A DNA stretch of 64,000 bases from Hyphomicrobiales bacterium (lineage in GTDB: Bacteria; Pseudomonadota; Alphaproteobacteria; Rhizobiales; Rhizobiaceae): assembly GCA_900470285.1 (NCBI GenBank), contig UCAG01000007.1:105599-169598 (forward strand). The letters run 5' to 3'. The position numbers and the translations under genes are program-made. The notes beneath the pieces were generated by a model. The model made no database searches. It had not been told where the DNA came from and worked only from the letters and a program-made list of their open reading frames with translations. Each line of letters begins with the position of its first letter. Position 1 is the stretch's first letter. Positions 10,461 through 18,900 of the stretch are shown here, one piece after another.

Positions 10461-11369
10461 ATGAGCCTGCAACGGGATTTTCAGACAATTACTCCCTTTG
10501 AAGTCTGTGCTCCGGCACAACAGCGTATCCCGTTCGTTTTTAATTCACCGCATAGCGGAAGTCATTATCCTCTGGCATTTCTGCAGCAATCCCGTCTTAG
10601 TCCTCATGATATCCGCCAGTCAGAAGACTGCTATGTTGATGAATTATTCGCCATGGCTGTACCGTTGGGGGCGCCTTTGCTGCGCGCGCATTTCCCGCGT
10701 GCCTATCTGGATGTGAATCGTGAGCCCTACGAACTCGACCCGAAAATGTTTAACGAGCCTGTGCCGTCTTATGCGAATATCAGGTCGACACGGGTTGCAG
10801 GCGGATTAGGTACAATCGCTAAAATCGTTGGGGAAGGTCAGGATATTTATAAATCCAGACTGCCATTATGTGAGGCACTCGACCGGATAGAAACAATCTA
10901 CAAGCCGTATCACCATCAGCTCGGACAGTTGCTGAGCGATACACGGGCACAATTTGGCTATGCTGTTCTGGTGGATTGCCATTCTATGCCGAGCGGAATG
11001 GATATGGCTGATCATGCCGGTCAGAACGGGGCTGCAGGGCGACCGGATTTCATAATCGGTGACCGTTTCGGGCGTTCCTGTTCGGATGCTTTGTCTTGGG
11101 CAGCAATCGAGCTGCTGCAAAATATGGGTTATAATGTTGCGCATAATAAGCCTTATGCCGGTGGCTATATTACCGAGCATTACGGGCGTCCGCATCGTGA
11201 TTTTCATGCTTTGCAAATTGAAGTGAACCGCGCACTCTATGTCGACGAAAACAGTCTTCAGTACCTGCCGTCATTTGCGGGGCTTTGCCGTGATCTGACG
11301 CAATTTATGGCAGATCTGACGGCCTTGCCGGATTATGTGTTTTTGCAGAAACCGCAGGCTGCAGAATGA
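10461..11369 (+). CDS. N-formylglutamate amidohydrolase family protein
   Basis: 302 residues of the HutG-like amidohydrolase family. Recognisable segments are NSPHSGSHYP near residue 28, DVNREPYE, DCHSMPSGM and IEVNRALY, which carry the His, Asp and Glu residues of the metal-dependent fold. The known reaction releases formate and glutamate from N-formylglutamate in histidine breakdown. No hut genes are nearby, so the substrate may differ. It is followed by the mmgR small RNA on the opposite strand and then hisN, an order I recall from other Rhizobiales. Confidence 0.88.
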   Translation: MSLQRDFQTITPFEVCAPAQQRIPFVFNSPHSGSHYPLAFLQQSRLSPHDIRQSEDCYVDELFAMAVPLGAPLLRAHFPRAYLDVNREPYELDPKMFNEPVPSYANIRSTRVAGGLGTIAKIVGEGQDIYKSRLPLCEALDRIETIYKPYHHQLGQLLSDTRAQFGYAVLVDCHSMPSGMDMADHAGQNGAAGRPDFIIGDRFGRSCSDALSWAAIELLQNMGYNVAHNKPYAGGYITEHYGRPHRDFHALQIEVNRALYVDENSLQYLPSFAGLCRDLTQFMADLTALPDYVFLQKPQAAE

Positions 11370-11378
11370 AACACGCAT

Positions 11379-11456
11379 AAAAAAAGACCGCACAAAAGTG
11401 CGGTCCAAAATCTAGGGAGGAAACGCCCTTGCGGGCGAAAACAGACATATTGTCCG
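11379..11456 (-). ncRNA. mmgR: mmgR-type small RNA (formerly suhB motif, alpha-r8 family)
   Basis: The minus strand carries the expected architecture in about 77 bases: an upstream hairpin CGCCC-GCAA-GGGCG (11424-11437), an exposed CCTCCC stretch (11414-11419) able to pair with ribosome-binding sites, and a strong Rho-independent terminator (stem GACCGCAC/GTGCGGTC, loop TTTT, then seven Ts to 11379). A promoter sits at the right distance. Position between an amidohydrolase gene and an IMPase-fold gene matches the Rfam family first named suhB. In Sinorhizobium mmgR limits polyhydroxybutyrate granules under nitrogen limitation (established knowledge). Confidence 0.88.
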
Positions 11457-11462
11457 TTAACT

Positions 11463-11491
11463 ATTTTATTTTGCCGGTGAGTTACGGTCAA
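11463..11491 (-). promoter_or_regulatory. Sigma70-type promoter of mmgR
   Basis: On the minus strand TTGACC (11486-11491) and TAAAAT (11463-11468) are separated by exactly 17 bases, predicting a start near 11456, which gives a transcript of about 77 bases. Confidence 0.75.
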
Positions 11492-11565
11492 TTCGGAATT
11501 CGGAAAAATCAGACATTTTTATGAAAATTCTGAATTTTCTGAAGTTACAATCAAATTAACTTATT

Positions 11566-11628
11566 GATATATTTCATCAAAATGTTTTGGCTAAAAGCTA
11601 TAGCTCAAGCATTTTGATGAAATATATC
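11566..11628. repeat. Perfect 19-base inverted repeat before hisN
   Basis: The arms 11566-11584 and 11610-11628 are exact reverse complements (begin GATATATTTC, end CAAAATG on the left arm) around a 25-base spacer that itself contains the palindrome AGCTATAGCT. There is no T run, so it is not a usual terminator. It lies about 55 bases before the hisN start, so a regulator-binding dyad or a mobile palindromic repeat is possible. Confidence 0.7.
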
Positions 11629-11681
11629 GCCGAAATTTCGTCGAAATGCTAAAATCTTGCTATGAAATGGAGTGAATTTTC

Positions 11682-12467
11682 GTGGTGAATTCGTCGTTTT
11701 TGAAAGAGGTTGCGCTTGCAGCGTCCGAACAAACCCTGCCGCGATTCCGGCAAAAAATCGCAATCGATAATAAATATACTGTCGGTTTTGATCCGGTAAC
11801 CGAAGCGGATCGCGAGGCTGAAAAAGCCATTCGCAAAGTGATTAATCAGCATTTCCCCGATCATGGAATTCTGGGAGAGGAATTTGGCGGCGAAAATCTC
11901 GACAGCAGCCATATCTGGGTAATTGATCCGATTGACGGCACCCGTGCTTTTATCTCCGGATTGCCGGTCTGGGGAACGCTGGTTGGCCTGATGGTTGATG
12001 GCGATGCCCGTATCGGCATGATGTCTCAGCCGTTCACCAACGAAATGTTTTATGCGCTGGGCGATGGTGCGTTCTGGAGCGGGCCGGAATATGCAGGCAA
12101 TGGCGGGCATGTGCAGCTGAAAACCCGCCAGACCACAGATTTGTCGGAAGCAACGGTTTTCACAACGTCACCCGCTTTGTTCAAAGACGGACAGCGTGAA
12201 GCGTTCGATCGTCTGGAAGCACAGGTGCGTTTGTCCCGTTATGGTGTGGATTGCTATGCCTATGCAATGCTGGCTTCCGGTTTTGCCGATCTGGTGATTG
12301 AGAGCGGTTTGCAGCCTTATGATGTTATGGGGCTAATTCCGGTGATTGAACAGGCGGGCGGTGTCATCACGCAGGCCGATGGCGGACCTGCGGAGAAGGG
12401 GGGCTATATTGTAGCAGCTTCTTCGGCAGCTTTGCATGAACAGGCTCTGAAACTGCTCAATGCCTGA
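11682..12467 (+). CDS. hisN: Histidinol-phosphatase, inositol monophosphatase fold
   Basis: 261 residues of the IMPase superfamily. Metal sites are EEFG (near residue 66), DPIDGTRAF (near 85-93) and the later GLQPYDVMG. The DGTRAFISG form, with R after GT, is typical of the HisN type that dephosphorylates histidinol phosphate; an inositol monophosphatase remains possible. The start is GTG at 11682 or 11685, with GGAG upstream. Convergent with the hydrolase gene, whose stop lies 12 bases away, with no terminator between them. Confidence 0.82.
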   Translation: MVNSSFLKEVALAASEQTLPRFRQKIAIDNKYTVGFDPVTEADREAEKAIRKVINQHFPDHGILGEEFGGENLDSSHIWVIDPIDGTRAFISGLPVWGTLVGLMVDGDARIGMMSQPFTNEMFYALGDGAFWSGPEYAGNGGHVQLKTRQTTDLSEATVFTTSPALFKDGQREAFDRLEAQVRLSRYGVDCYAYAMLASGFADLVIESGLQPYDVMGLIPVIEQAGGVITQADGGPAEKGGYIVAASSAALHEQALKLLNA

Positions 12468-12479
12468 TCATTGTGTGGT

Positions 12480-13469
12480 CTATGCTTCTGTCAGCGCCGG
12501 TTCAGTATTCTGTTCCGGCGCGTTTGATCCCGGTATGAATGCATCAAACGCTGCCCAGACCTGCTCCCGATAAAAATCGCTTTCCTGCAATAGTTCATGC
12601 CGCGCACCGTCAATGGTAATCAGAGACGCGCTGCGTAATTTTTCAGCAAGGCGCATTGCTGCTTTACCATCGACAACACGGTCGGCACCGGGAACGATAA
12701 ACAGCGTCGGGATCGCAAAATTCTCATAAAATTGCTGATTGTTGATACTGTGAATGGCATTGAGTGTTTGTGCCAGCCAACGGATTGTCGGCCCAGCAAT
12801 ACCCAGTTGCGGATGATCGCGTGTGATCGCGGCATTGCGCAGATAACGGGTCTGATCGTGCGTAAGCGGGTTGCCGTCAAAACTCTCCGGCGGCAGTTGC
12901 AAAGGGACTTTGCCTGCATAGCGGCTGCCAAAACCGGATGATGCCAGCAATGAGGCAAGGGGCCGTAGCTGGCGGTCTGAGAATATACTGCGCGCCAGCC
13001 CGAGAAAAGGGGAAACCAGAACCATGCGGCGGATGCGCGACTGCAGCATTTCATGCGATTGCAAGGCAATTAACGCGCCGGTAGAATGAGCTAAAATATA
13101 GAATGGCGGCGGGCAATCGGGCATGATGATGGTCTTGAGAAAAATCTCGAAATCACTGCGATAATCGGAGAATTTGCGGACATAGCCACGCGCTGCATCT
13201 TTGAGCATGCGGAACGATCCGCCCTGACCACGCCAGTCCATTGTCGCAACACAAAAACCGCGCCGGTTCAGATCGCTGATTGTTTCATAATATTTTTCAA
13301 AGGCTTCATTGCGTCCGTGGAGTAAAATGACAGTGCCGTTGCGCGGTGTATCTTCCGCATAGGGGCAAATGGCATAGCGCAGCTGAAATCCGTCGGCAGA
13401 CTGAAAATAGCCTGCCTGCAATCCTGCGGGCGTCTTGTTATTTTCTGTCTCAAAATACGGATTTGTCAT
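12480..13469 (-). CDS. Alpha/beta hydrolase, lysophospholipase (PldB-like)
   Basis: 329 residues from the chosen ATG; another ATG six codons upstream has a poorer ribosome site. The fold is shown by VILLHGRNE (oxyanion region), MDWRGQGGS, the nucleophile Ser in AHSTGA (a variant of the usual GxSxG with Ala first), and GADRVVDGKA and GARHELL for the Asp and His. This is the serine aminopeptidase S33/lysophospholipase group, thought to act on lysophospholipids or monoacylglycerols. There is no signal peptide, so it is probably cytosolic or membrane-peripheral. Substrate inferred only. Confidence 0.82.
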   Translation of the reverse strand: MTNPYFETENNKTPAGLQAGYFQSADGFQLRYAICPYAEDTPRNGTVILLHGRNEAFEKYYETISDLNRRGFCVATMDWRGQGGSFRMLKDAARGYVRKFSDYRSDFEIFLKTIIMPDCPPPFYILAHSTGALIALQSHEMLQSRIRRMVLVSPFLGLARSIFSDRQLRPLASLLASSGFGSRYAGKVPLQLPPESFDGNPLTHDQTRYLRNAAITRDHPQLGIAGPTIRWLAQTLNAIHSINNQQFYENFAIPTLFIVPGADRVVDGKAAMRLAEKLRSASLITIDGARHELLQESDFYREQVWAAFDAFIPGSNAPEQNTEPALTEA

Positions 13470-13619
13470 TACTGCTACTCTTGTCATTGCGTGCCGGTGA
13501 AGCTTCAGTGCTTCTTATATGGTCTGCATATAGCGGGATCATGGCGGGCGGAAGACAAATTGTAAATGCCGGAATTGCCCCCTTGAAATATGTTTTTGGC
13601 AATACCAGATCATTGGTGT

Positions 13620-13720
13620 AGCCGCCTGATAAGGGGCTGCGCAAACGAGAAAGGCTCGCCGATAACGGGAGTTTTTCAGACAGTCTTTTAACGCAACGTC
13701 GCTCTGAAGGAGGGCATTTT
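13620..13720 (+). promoter_or_regulatory. Probable ROSE-like RNA thermometer of hsp20
   Basis: The leader holds a hairpin CGAG-AAAGG-CTCG near 13644-13656 and, next to the start codon, the segment GCTCT that can pair with the GAGGGC of the ribosome site (GAAGGAGGGC), masking it. ROSE elements upstream of small heat-shock genes are widespread in Rhizobiales. I matched architecture, not a covariance model. Confidence 0.45.
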
Positions 13721-14212
13721 ATGCGTCATTTTGATTTTTCTCCGCTTTACCGTTCAACCGTTGGTTTCGACCGTTTGTTCACGATGCTGGACAGTCTCGG
13801 CCAGCCGGAAAGTGCGCAGGCTTATCCGCCTTATAATATTGAGCGCACCGGTGAAAGCTCCTATCGTATTACTATGGCCGTGGCCGGTTTCGATCAGAAT
13901 GAGATTGAAATTGAAGCTCACCGCAATCAGCTGACCATCAAAGGCACCAAGATTGCCGATGAAGAGGACAGTGAAAAAGAATTCCTCTATCGCGGAATTG
14001 CATCGCGTGCGTTTGAACGCCGCTTCCATCTGGCCGACCATGTTGAGGTCGCCGGTGCGAGCCTGAAAAACGGCCTCCTGCATATTGATCTGAAGCGTGA
14101 GATTCCGGAAGAACTGAAGCCACGCAAGATTAATGTGACGAGTGTTTCAGGCGATACTGCGCAAAGCATTGATGCCAAAACAGTTGATGCAAAAGCAATC
14201 AGCAAAAACTGA
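13721..14212 (+). CDS. Small heat-shock protein, Hsp20/IbpA family
   Basis: 163 residues. A short N-terminal arm (DFSPLYRSTVGFDRLF, typical of IbpA class A proteins) precedes the alpha-crystallin domain at about residues 38-135, which ends in the conserved ENGLL-like motif (here KNGLLHIDL). The tail contains PRKINV, the I-x-I/V type anchor for oligomers. It is an ATP-independent holdase that keeps unfolding proteins refoldable. A strong ribosome site, GAAGGAGG, lies in a leader that looks like a heat-sensing RNA. Confidence 0.93.
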   Translation: MRHFDFSPLYRSTVGFDRLFTMLDSLGQPESAQAYPPYNIERTGESSYRITMAVAGFDQNEIEIEAHRNQLTIKGTKIADEEDSEKEFLYRGIASRAFERRFHLADHVEVAGASLKNGLLHIDLKREIPEELKPRKINVTSVSGDTAQSIDAKTVDAKAISKN

Positions 14213-14234
14213 TTTGCACATATTGTGAGTAATG

Positions 14235-14262
14235 AAAAGGGCAGGAAATTTCCTGCCCTTTT
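14235..14262. terminator. Bidirectional terminator between hsp20 and threonine aldolase gene
   Basis: Near-perfect palindrome of AAAAGGGCAGGAAA with its complement, ending in five Ts on the plus strand and As that read as Ts on the minus strand. It serves both convergent genes. Confidence 0.85.
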
Positions 14263-14268
14263 TGTTTG

Positions 14269-15321
14269 TTATAATGCTTTGATAAGGCTGACGAATTTAT
14301 CTGTCTCGGCTTGCGTAGTGGCGAAGCTGGTAACAAGACGAATGAAAGTTTCGTCCTCAGCAATCGGATCGGCGCTGTGCGGCGGGTTCCAGTCATAGAA
14401 TACTGCGCCCTGCGCCAGTAGTTTTTCACTGTCTGATTTTTTAAGAATGGCGAAAATCTCATTGGCCTGCGGTTGCCATGCCAGCTTCACTTTACCGGAA
14501 GTTTCGATAGCATTTGCCATTCTGGTGGTCATGGCATTGGCATGACGGGCAAGATTGAGCCACAGGTCATCTTTGAGATAAGCATCAAACTGTGCGGCAA
14601 TGAAACGGGTTTTCGAGAACAGCTGCGCCGCACGTTTGCGGATAAATGGCAGGTCTTTTGCCTGATCAGGATTCATGAACACCAGTGCCTCTGCACACCA
14701 GCAGCCGTTTTTGGTGCCGCCGAAAGAGACAATATCCACGCCCTGTTTCCATGTCATTTCTGCCGGTGTAACACCCAGCGTCACCAGAGCATTAGCAAAG
14801 CGTGCGCCATCGAGATGCAACGGCAGATTATGCTCACGGCAGATAGCTGAAATCGTGGCGATTTCGTCAAGTGAATATAGTGTGCCGATTTCTGTGGCCT
14901 GCGTGATAGTCACAGCCATTGGCTGACCGGCATGAATGAAGGCAGGGTTGAAGCGCTTCAGTTCCTTGCGCAGATTTGCCGGATCCATTTTACCCAGAGC
15001 GCCGTCTACCGGATGCAGACGGGCGCCGCCGGTGAAATATTCCGGTGCGCCGCATTCATCTTCGATCACATGGGCTTCACGATGGCAAAGCGATACACCG
15101 CCCGGACGGTTGACGCTGGCCAGTGCCAGAGAATTGGCGGCTGTGCCTGTGCCGACAAAATAAACCGCAACTTCGCGTTCAAATAATTCATTGAAGCGCT
15201 GCTCGACTTTTTTGTCGATTTCACTGGCACCATAGGAAGCAGCAAAGCCACCGGCATGAGCAGTAATATTGGCATTGATATCAGGATGGGCACCGGCCCA
15301 GTTATCGGAAGCGAAGAACAT
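14269..15321 (-). CDS. ltaE: Low-specificity L-threonine aldolase
   Basis: 350 residues, PLP-dependent fold type I, beta-eliminating lyase family. The PLP lysine is in SFGGTKNG; other family features are NSLAL, HLDGARFANA and the His of CHREAHV near the N-terminal third. It splits L-threonine or allo-threonine to glycine and acetaldehyde. The ATG at 15321 has a GGAG site six bases before it, better than the TTG one codon earlier. Transcribed towards hsp20 and sharing its terminator. Confidence 0.9.
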   Translation of the reverse strand: MFFASDNWAGAHPDINANITAHAGGFAASYGASEIDKKVEQRFNELFEREVAVYFVGTGTAANSLALASVNRPGGVSLCHREAHVIEDECGAPEYFTGGARLHPVDGALGKMDPANLRKELKRFNPAFIHAGQPMAVTITQATEIGTLYSLDEIATISAICREHNLPLHLDGARFANALVTLGVTPAEMTWKQGVDIVSFGGTKNGCWCAEALVFMNPDQAKDLPFIRKRAAQLFSKTRFIAAQFDAYLKDDLWLNLARHANAMTTRMANAIETSGKVKLAWQPQANEIFAILKKSDSEKLLAQGAVFYDWNPPHSADPIAEDETFIRLVTSFATTQAETDKFVSLIKAL

Positions 15322-15799
15322 CAAGAGCTCCGTATGCGTCAGGACTAAGAACTAAACTGCAAATCGCTTACAGGGTGCAGTTTAATGTGATGCGTGTTTA
15401 TAGCTGGTTTTTTCTGACACACGAATGAAACCTGATATCAAGTTTCAGTGTGGTCACATTGACGCAGTTTGCCTGTATTGCAGCTTACGCAACCTTCTAA
15501 ATCCTTGTTTTTTCATAAAGCAAAATTGATCGCGCAATAAAATTTCAAAAAATCGATTTAAAATTGAATATTTCGTGCTTGTAGAGCGGAAAATATTCTG
15601 CAATAAAATGATATGGCAGCAATACTGACCTATTGAGCAAAATTTGACCTAAGGAGAATCCGGCGAATTTTGCTGCAATTCATGCTATGATTTTACTTGT
15701 TTTCCGCAATGGCAATCAAAGCGGCCGTTGCGATAACTGGTGGGAGCATTCCGTTCATGCGCACGCCATTGCGTGCTTAGTAACAAGGGAGGCCGGTCA
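15322..15799. other. Long AT-rich divergent region upstream of the gltB leader
   Basis: About 480 bases. It holds the promoters of ltaE (minus) and the gltB transcript (plus), neither of which I can pin down. No sigma54 site of the TGGCAC-N5-TTGC form was found. A 23-codon frame (15709-15780) lacks a ribosome site and is probably chance. Confidence 0.45.
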
Positions 15800-15970
15800 A
15801 TGATTAATCTGATGTATTATGCTGTCTGCTTCCTTTGGTGCGCTGCACGGACAGGCATTTTCACAAGCTTATTTAACAATTCTGTCGTTTCAGTTCCGGC
15901 TTTTATCCCGTCCGGAGGACGGGTTGGTGCCGCACGCCTGAGCCGGCACATGGCCCTGTACCGGGTCTAA
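15800..15970 (+). CDS. Putative 56-residue leader ORF coupled to gltB
   Basis: The ATG at 15800 has a strong ribosome site (AAGGGAGG, 7 bases before it). The product is hydrophobic in its first 30 residues ([14 protein letters not shown]...), then basic. Its TAA (15968-15970) runs directly into the GGAGG of gltB, so ribosomes finishing it would be placed at the gltB start. The ORF overlaps two hairpins: CCCGTCC-GGA-GGACGGG, and GTGCCG pairing with CGGCAC. I recognise no family. It may be a translational coupler or attenuator peptide; a chance frame is possible. Confidence 0.45.
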   Translation: MINLMYYAVCFLWCAARTGIFTSLFNNSVVSVPAFIPSGGRVGAARLSRHMALYRV

Positions 15971-15980
15971 GGAGGTTTCG

Positions 15981-18900
15981 ATGTTGATCAAGTCGCATTC
16001 TGTTGGGGCATTTCAGGCTCATACGCATACAGAAAAAGGCGGCAAAACCACAACATCGACTAAAACCACTCAAACATCCCGAACTATGCCCAAGAAACAA
16101 GGGCTCTATGATCCGCGACATGAGCATGATGCCTGTGGCGTCGGCTTTATTGCGCAGATGAAAAATGTGCCGTCGCACCAGATTGTGCTGGATGGCTTGC
16201 AGATGCTTGAAAATCTGACGCATCGCGGTGCCGTCGGCGCAGATCCTTTAATGGGGGATGGCGCTGGTATTCTGGTGCAGATTCCTGACCGTTTTTTCCG
16301 TGAAGAAATGGCAAAAACCGGTATTCATCTGCCGGATGCCGGACATTATGCTGTCGGCCAGATTTTCATGCCGCAGGATGTGAAGCTGCGTGCGCATCTG
16401 GAGCGGGTGATTACGGAAGTGATTGCCGCAGAAGGTCAGACATTGCTCGGTTTCCGCACAGTGCCGGTGGATAATAGTTCACTGTCCAAAGCGCCGGAGA
16501 TCGCTGCAACCGAGCCGGTGCATCGTCAGGTCTTTATCGGCCGCAATCCGAATATTGCCAGTGATGATGATTTCGAGCGCCGCCTGTTCGTGCTGCGCAA
16601 GGTGATTTCCAACCGGATTTTCCACGAGACAGAAGGCCGTGACAACGGTTTCTATATTGTCTCCATGTCTGCCCGCACCGTTGTTTATAAAGGCATGTTT
16701 CTGGCCTATCAGGTCGGTGCCTATTACAAAGACTTGGCCGATCCGCGTTTTGAAAGTGCGATTGCACTGGTGCATCAGCGCTTTTCAACCAATACTTTCC
16801 CGTCGTGGAAACTGGCGCATCCGTATCGCATGGTTGCCCATAATGGCGAGATCAACACGCTGCGCGGCAATGTGAACTGGATGGCTGCGCGTCAGGCTTC
16901 GGTTGATAGCGAGCTGTTCGGCAATGATATTTCCAAGCTTTGGCCGATCTCCTATGAAGGCCAGTCGGACACGGCTTGTTTTGATAATGCACTCGAATTT
17001 CTGGTGCAGGGCGGTTATCGCCTGAGCCATGCCATGATGATGCTGATCCCTGAAGCCTGGGGCAACAACAAGCTGATGGCGGATGAGCGCAAGGCATTTT
17101 ACGAATATCATGCTGCTTTGATGGAGCCTTGGGATGGCCCTGCCGCCGTTGCTTTCACCGACGGCCGCCAGATTGGCGCGACACTGGATCGTAACGGTCT
17201 GCGTCCGGCACGTTATCTCGTGACCGATGATGACCGGATCATTCTGGCATCGGAGGCGGGTGTACTGCCGGTGGACGAGAGCCGCATTGTCAAAAAGTGG
17301 CGGTTGCAGCCGGGGCGTATGCTGCTGATTGATCTGGAAGAAGGACGCATTGTCAGTGATGACGAGCTGAAATCCCAGATCGCCAGCGCGCATCCATATC
17401 GCCAATGGCTGAAAAACACACAGCTGGTGCTGGAAGATCTGGCACCGGTGGAACCACGCGCACTACGCCGTGATGTCAGCCTGATCGAGCGTCAGCGCAG
17501 CTTTGGTTACACACAGGAAGACACCAAACTGCTGATGGCGCCGATGGCGACAACGGGGCAGGAAGCGGTTGGTTCGATGGGTACGGATACACCGATTTCC
17601 GCGCTCTCGGACAAGGCCAAACTGCTTTATACCTATTTCAAGCAGAATTTTGCGCAGGTCACCAATCCGCCGATTGATCCGATCCGGGAAGAACTGGTGA
17701 TGAGCCTCGTATCTTTTATCGGGCCGCGTCCGAACCTGTTTGATCTGGTCGGCACCTCACGGCGCAAGCGTATGGAAGTGCGCCAGCCGATCCTGACCAA
17801 TGCTGATCTGGAAAAAATCCGCTCGATCGGCCATTCGGAAGACCGTTTTGACACCAAGACACTGGATATTACCTATCCGGTGAATGAAGGCGCGGCAGGT
17901 ATGGATGGCACATTGGCACGTCTGTGCGACCGTGCGGAAGCTGCCGTGCATGGTGGCTATAACATTATCATCCTGTCTGACCGGCAGGTCGGGCCTGACC
18001 GTATCGCCATTCCGGCTTTGCTGGCAACGGCTGCCGTACACCATCATCTGATCCGCAAGGGTCTGCGTACATCTGTGGGGCTGGTGGTCGAGAGCGGTGA
18101 GCCGCGCGAAGTCCATCATTTCTGCTGCCTTGCCGGTTATGGTGCCGAGGCGATCAATCCGTATCTCGCTTTTGATACGCTGACCGATATGCATCAGCGC
18201 GGCGATTTCCCGCCGGAAGTTGATAGCAGTGAGATTGTCAGCCGTTACATCAAGTCGATCGGCAAAGGCATGCTGAAGGTGATGTCGAAAATGGGCATCT
18301 CCACCTATCAGTCCTATTGTGGTGCGCAGATTTTTGATGCCATCGGGCTTCGTCAGGATTTTGTTGACCGGTATTTCTTCGGCACAGCTTCGATGATTGA
18401 AGGTGTGGGCTTAAATGAAGTGGCACAGGAAACTGTACTGCGGCACAACACGGCCTTTGTGAAAGAAATCGGCGGTACCGGCGCCCTGCCTGCGGGCGGT
18501 GAATATGCGTATCGTATTCGCGGTGAGGCGCATATGTGGTCGCCGGATGCGGTGGCCAAGCTGCAACATGCCGTGCGCAATGACAATCCGAAGAGCTTTG
18601 CGGAATATTCCGAAATGCTCAACAGCCGTTCTGCGGCAGCCAAAACCATCCGCAGCCTGTTCCACTTAAAGCGCGCGGGTGAACGCGGAAAGAGGCCGGT
18701 TGATCTGGCAGAAGTTGAGCCTGCGGCTGAAATCGTCAAGCGCTTTTCAACCGGTGCCATGTCCTTCGGCTCGATCTCGCGCGAGGCACATACAACACTG
18801 GCGGTTGCTATGAACCGGATAGGTGCCAAGTCCAATACCGGTGAGGGTGGTGAAGAGCCGGATCGTCTCTATCCGCTGCGTGACGGTTCACCAAACCCGC

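Noticed and set aside
15709..15780. A 23-codon frame just before the gltB leader ORF
   Set aside because: It has no ribosome site, unlike the 56-codon frame that follows it.
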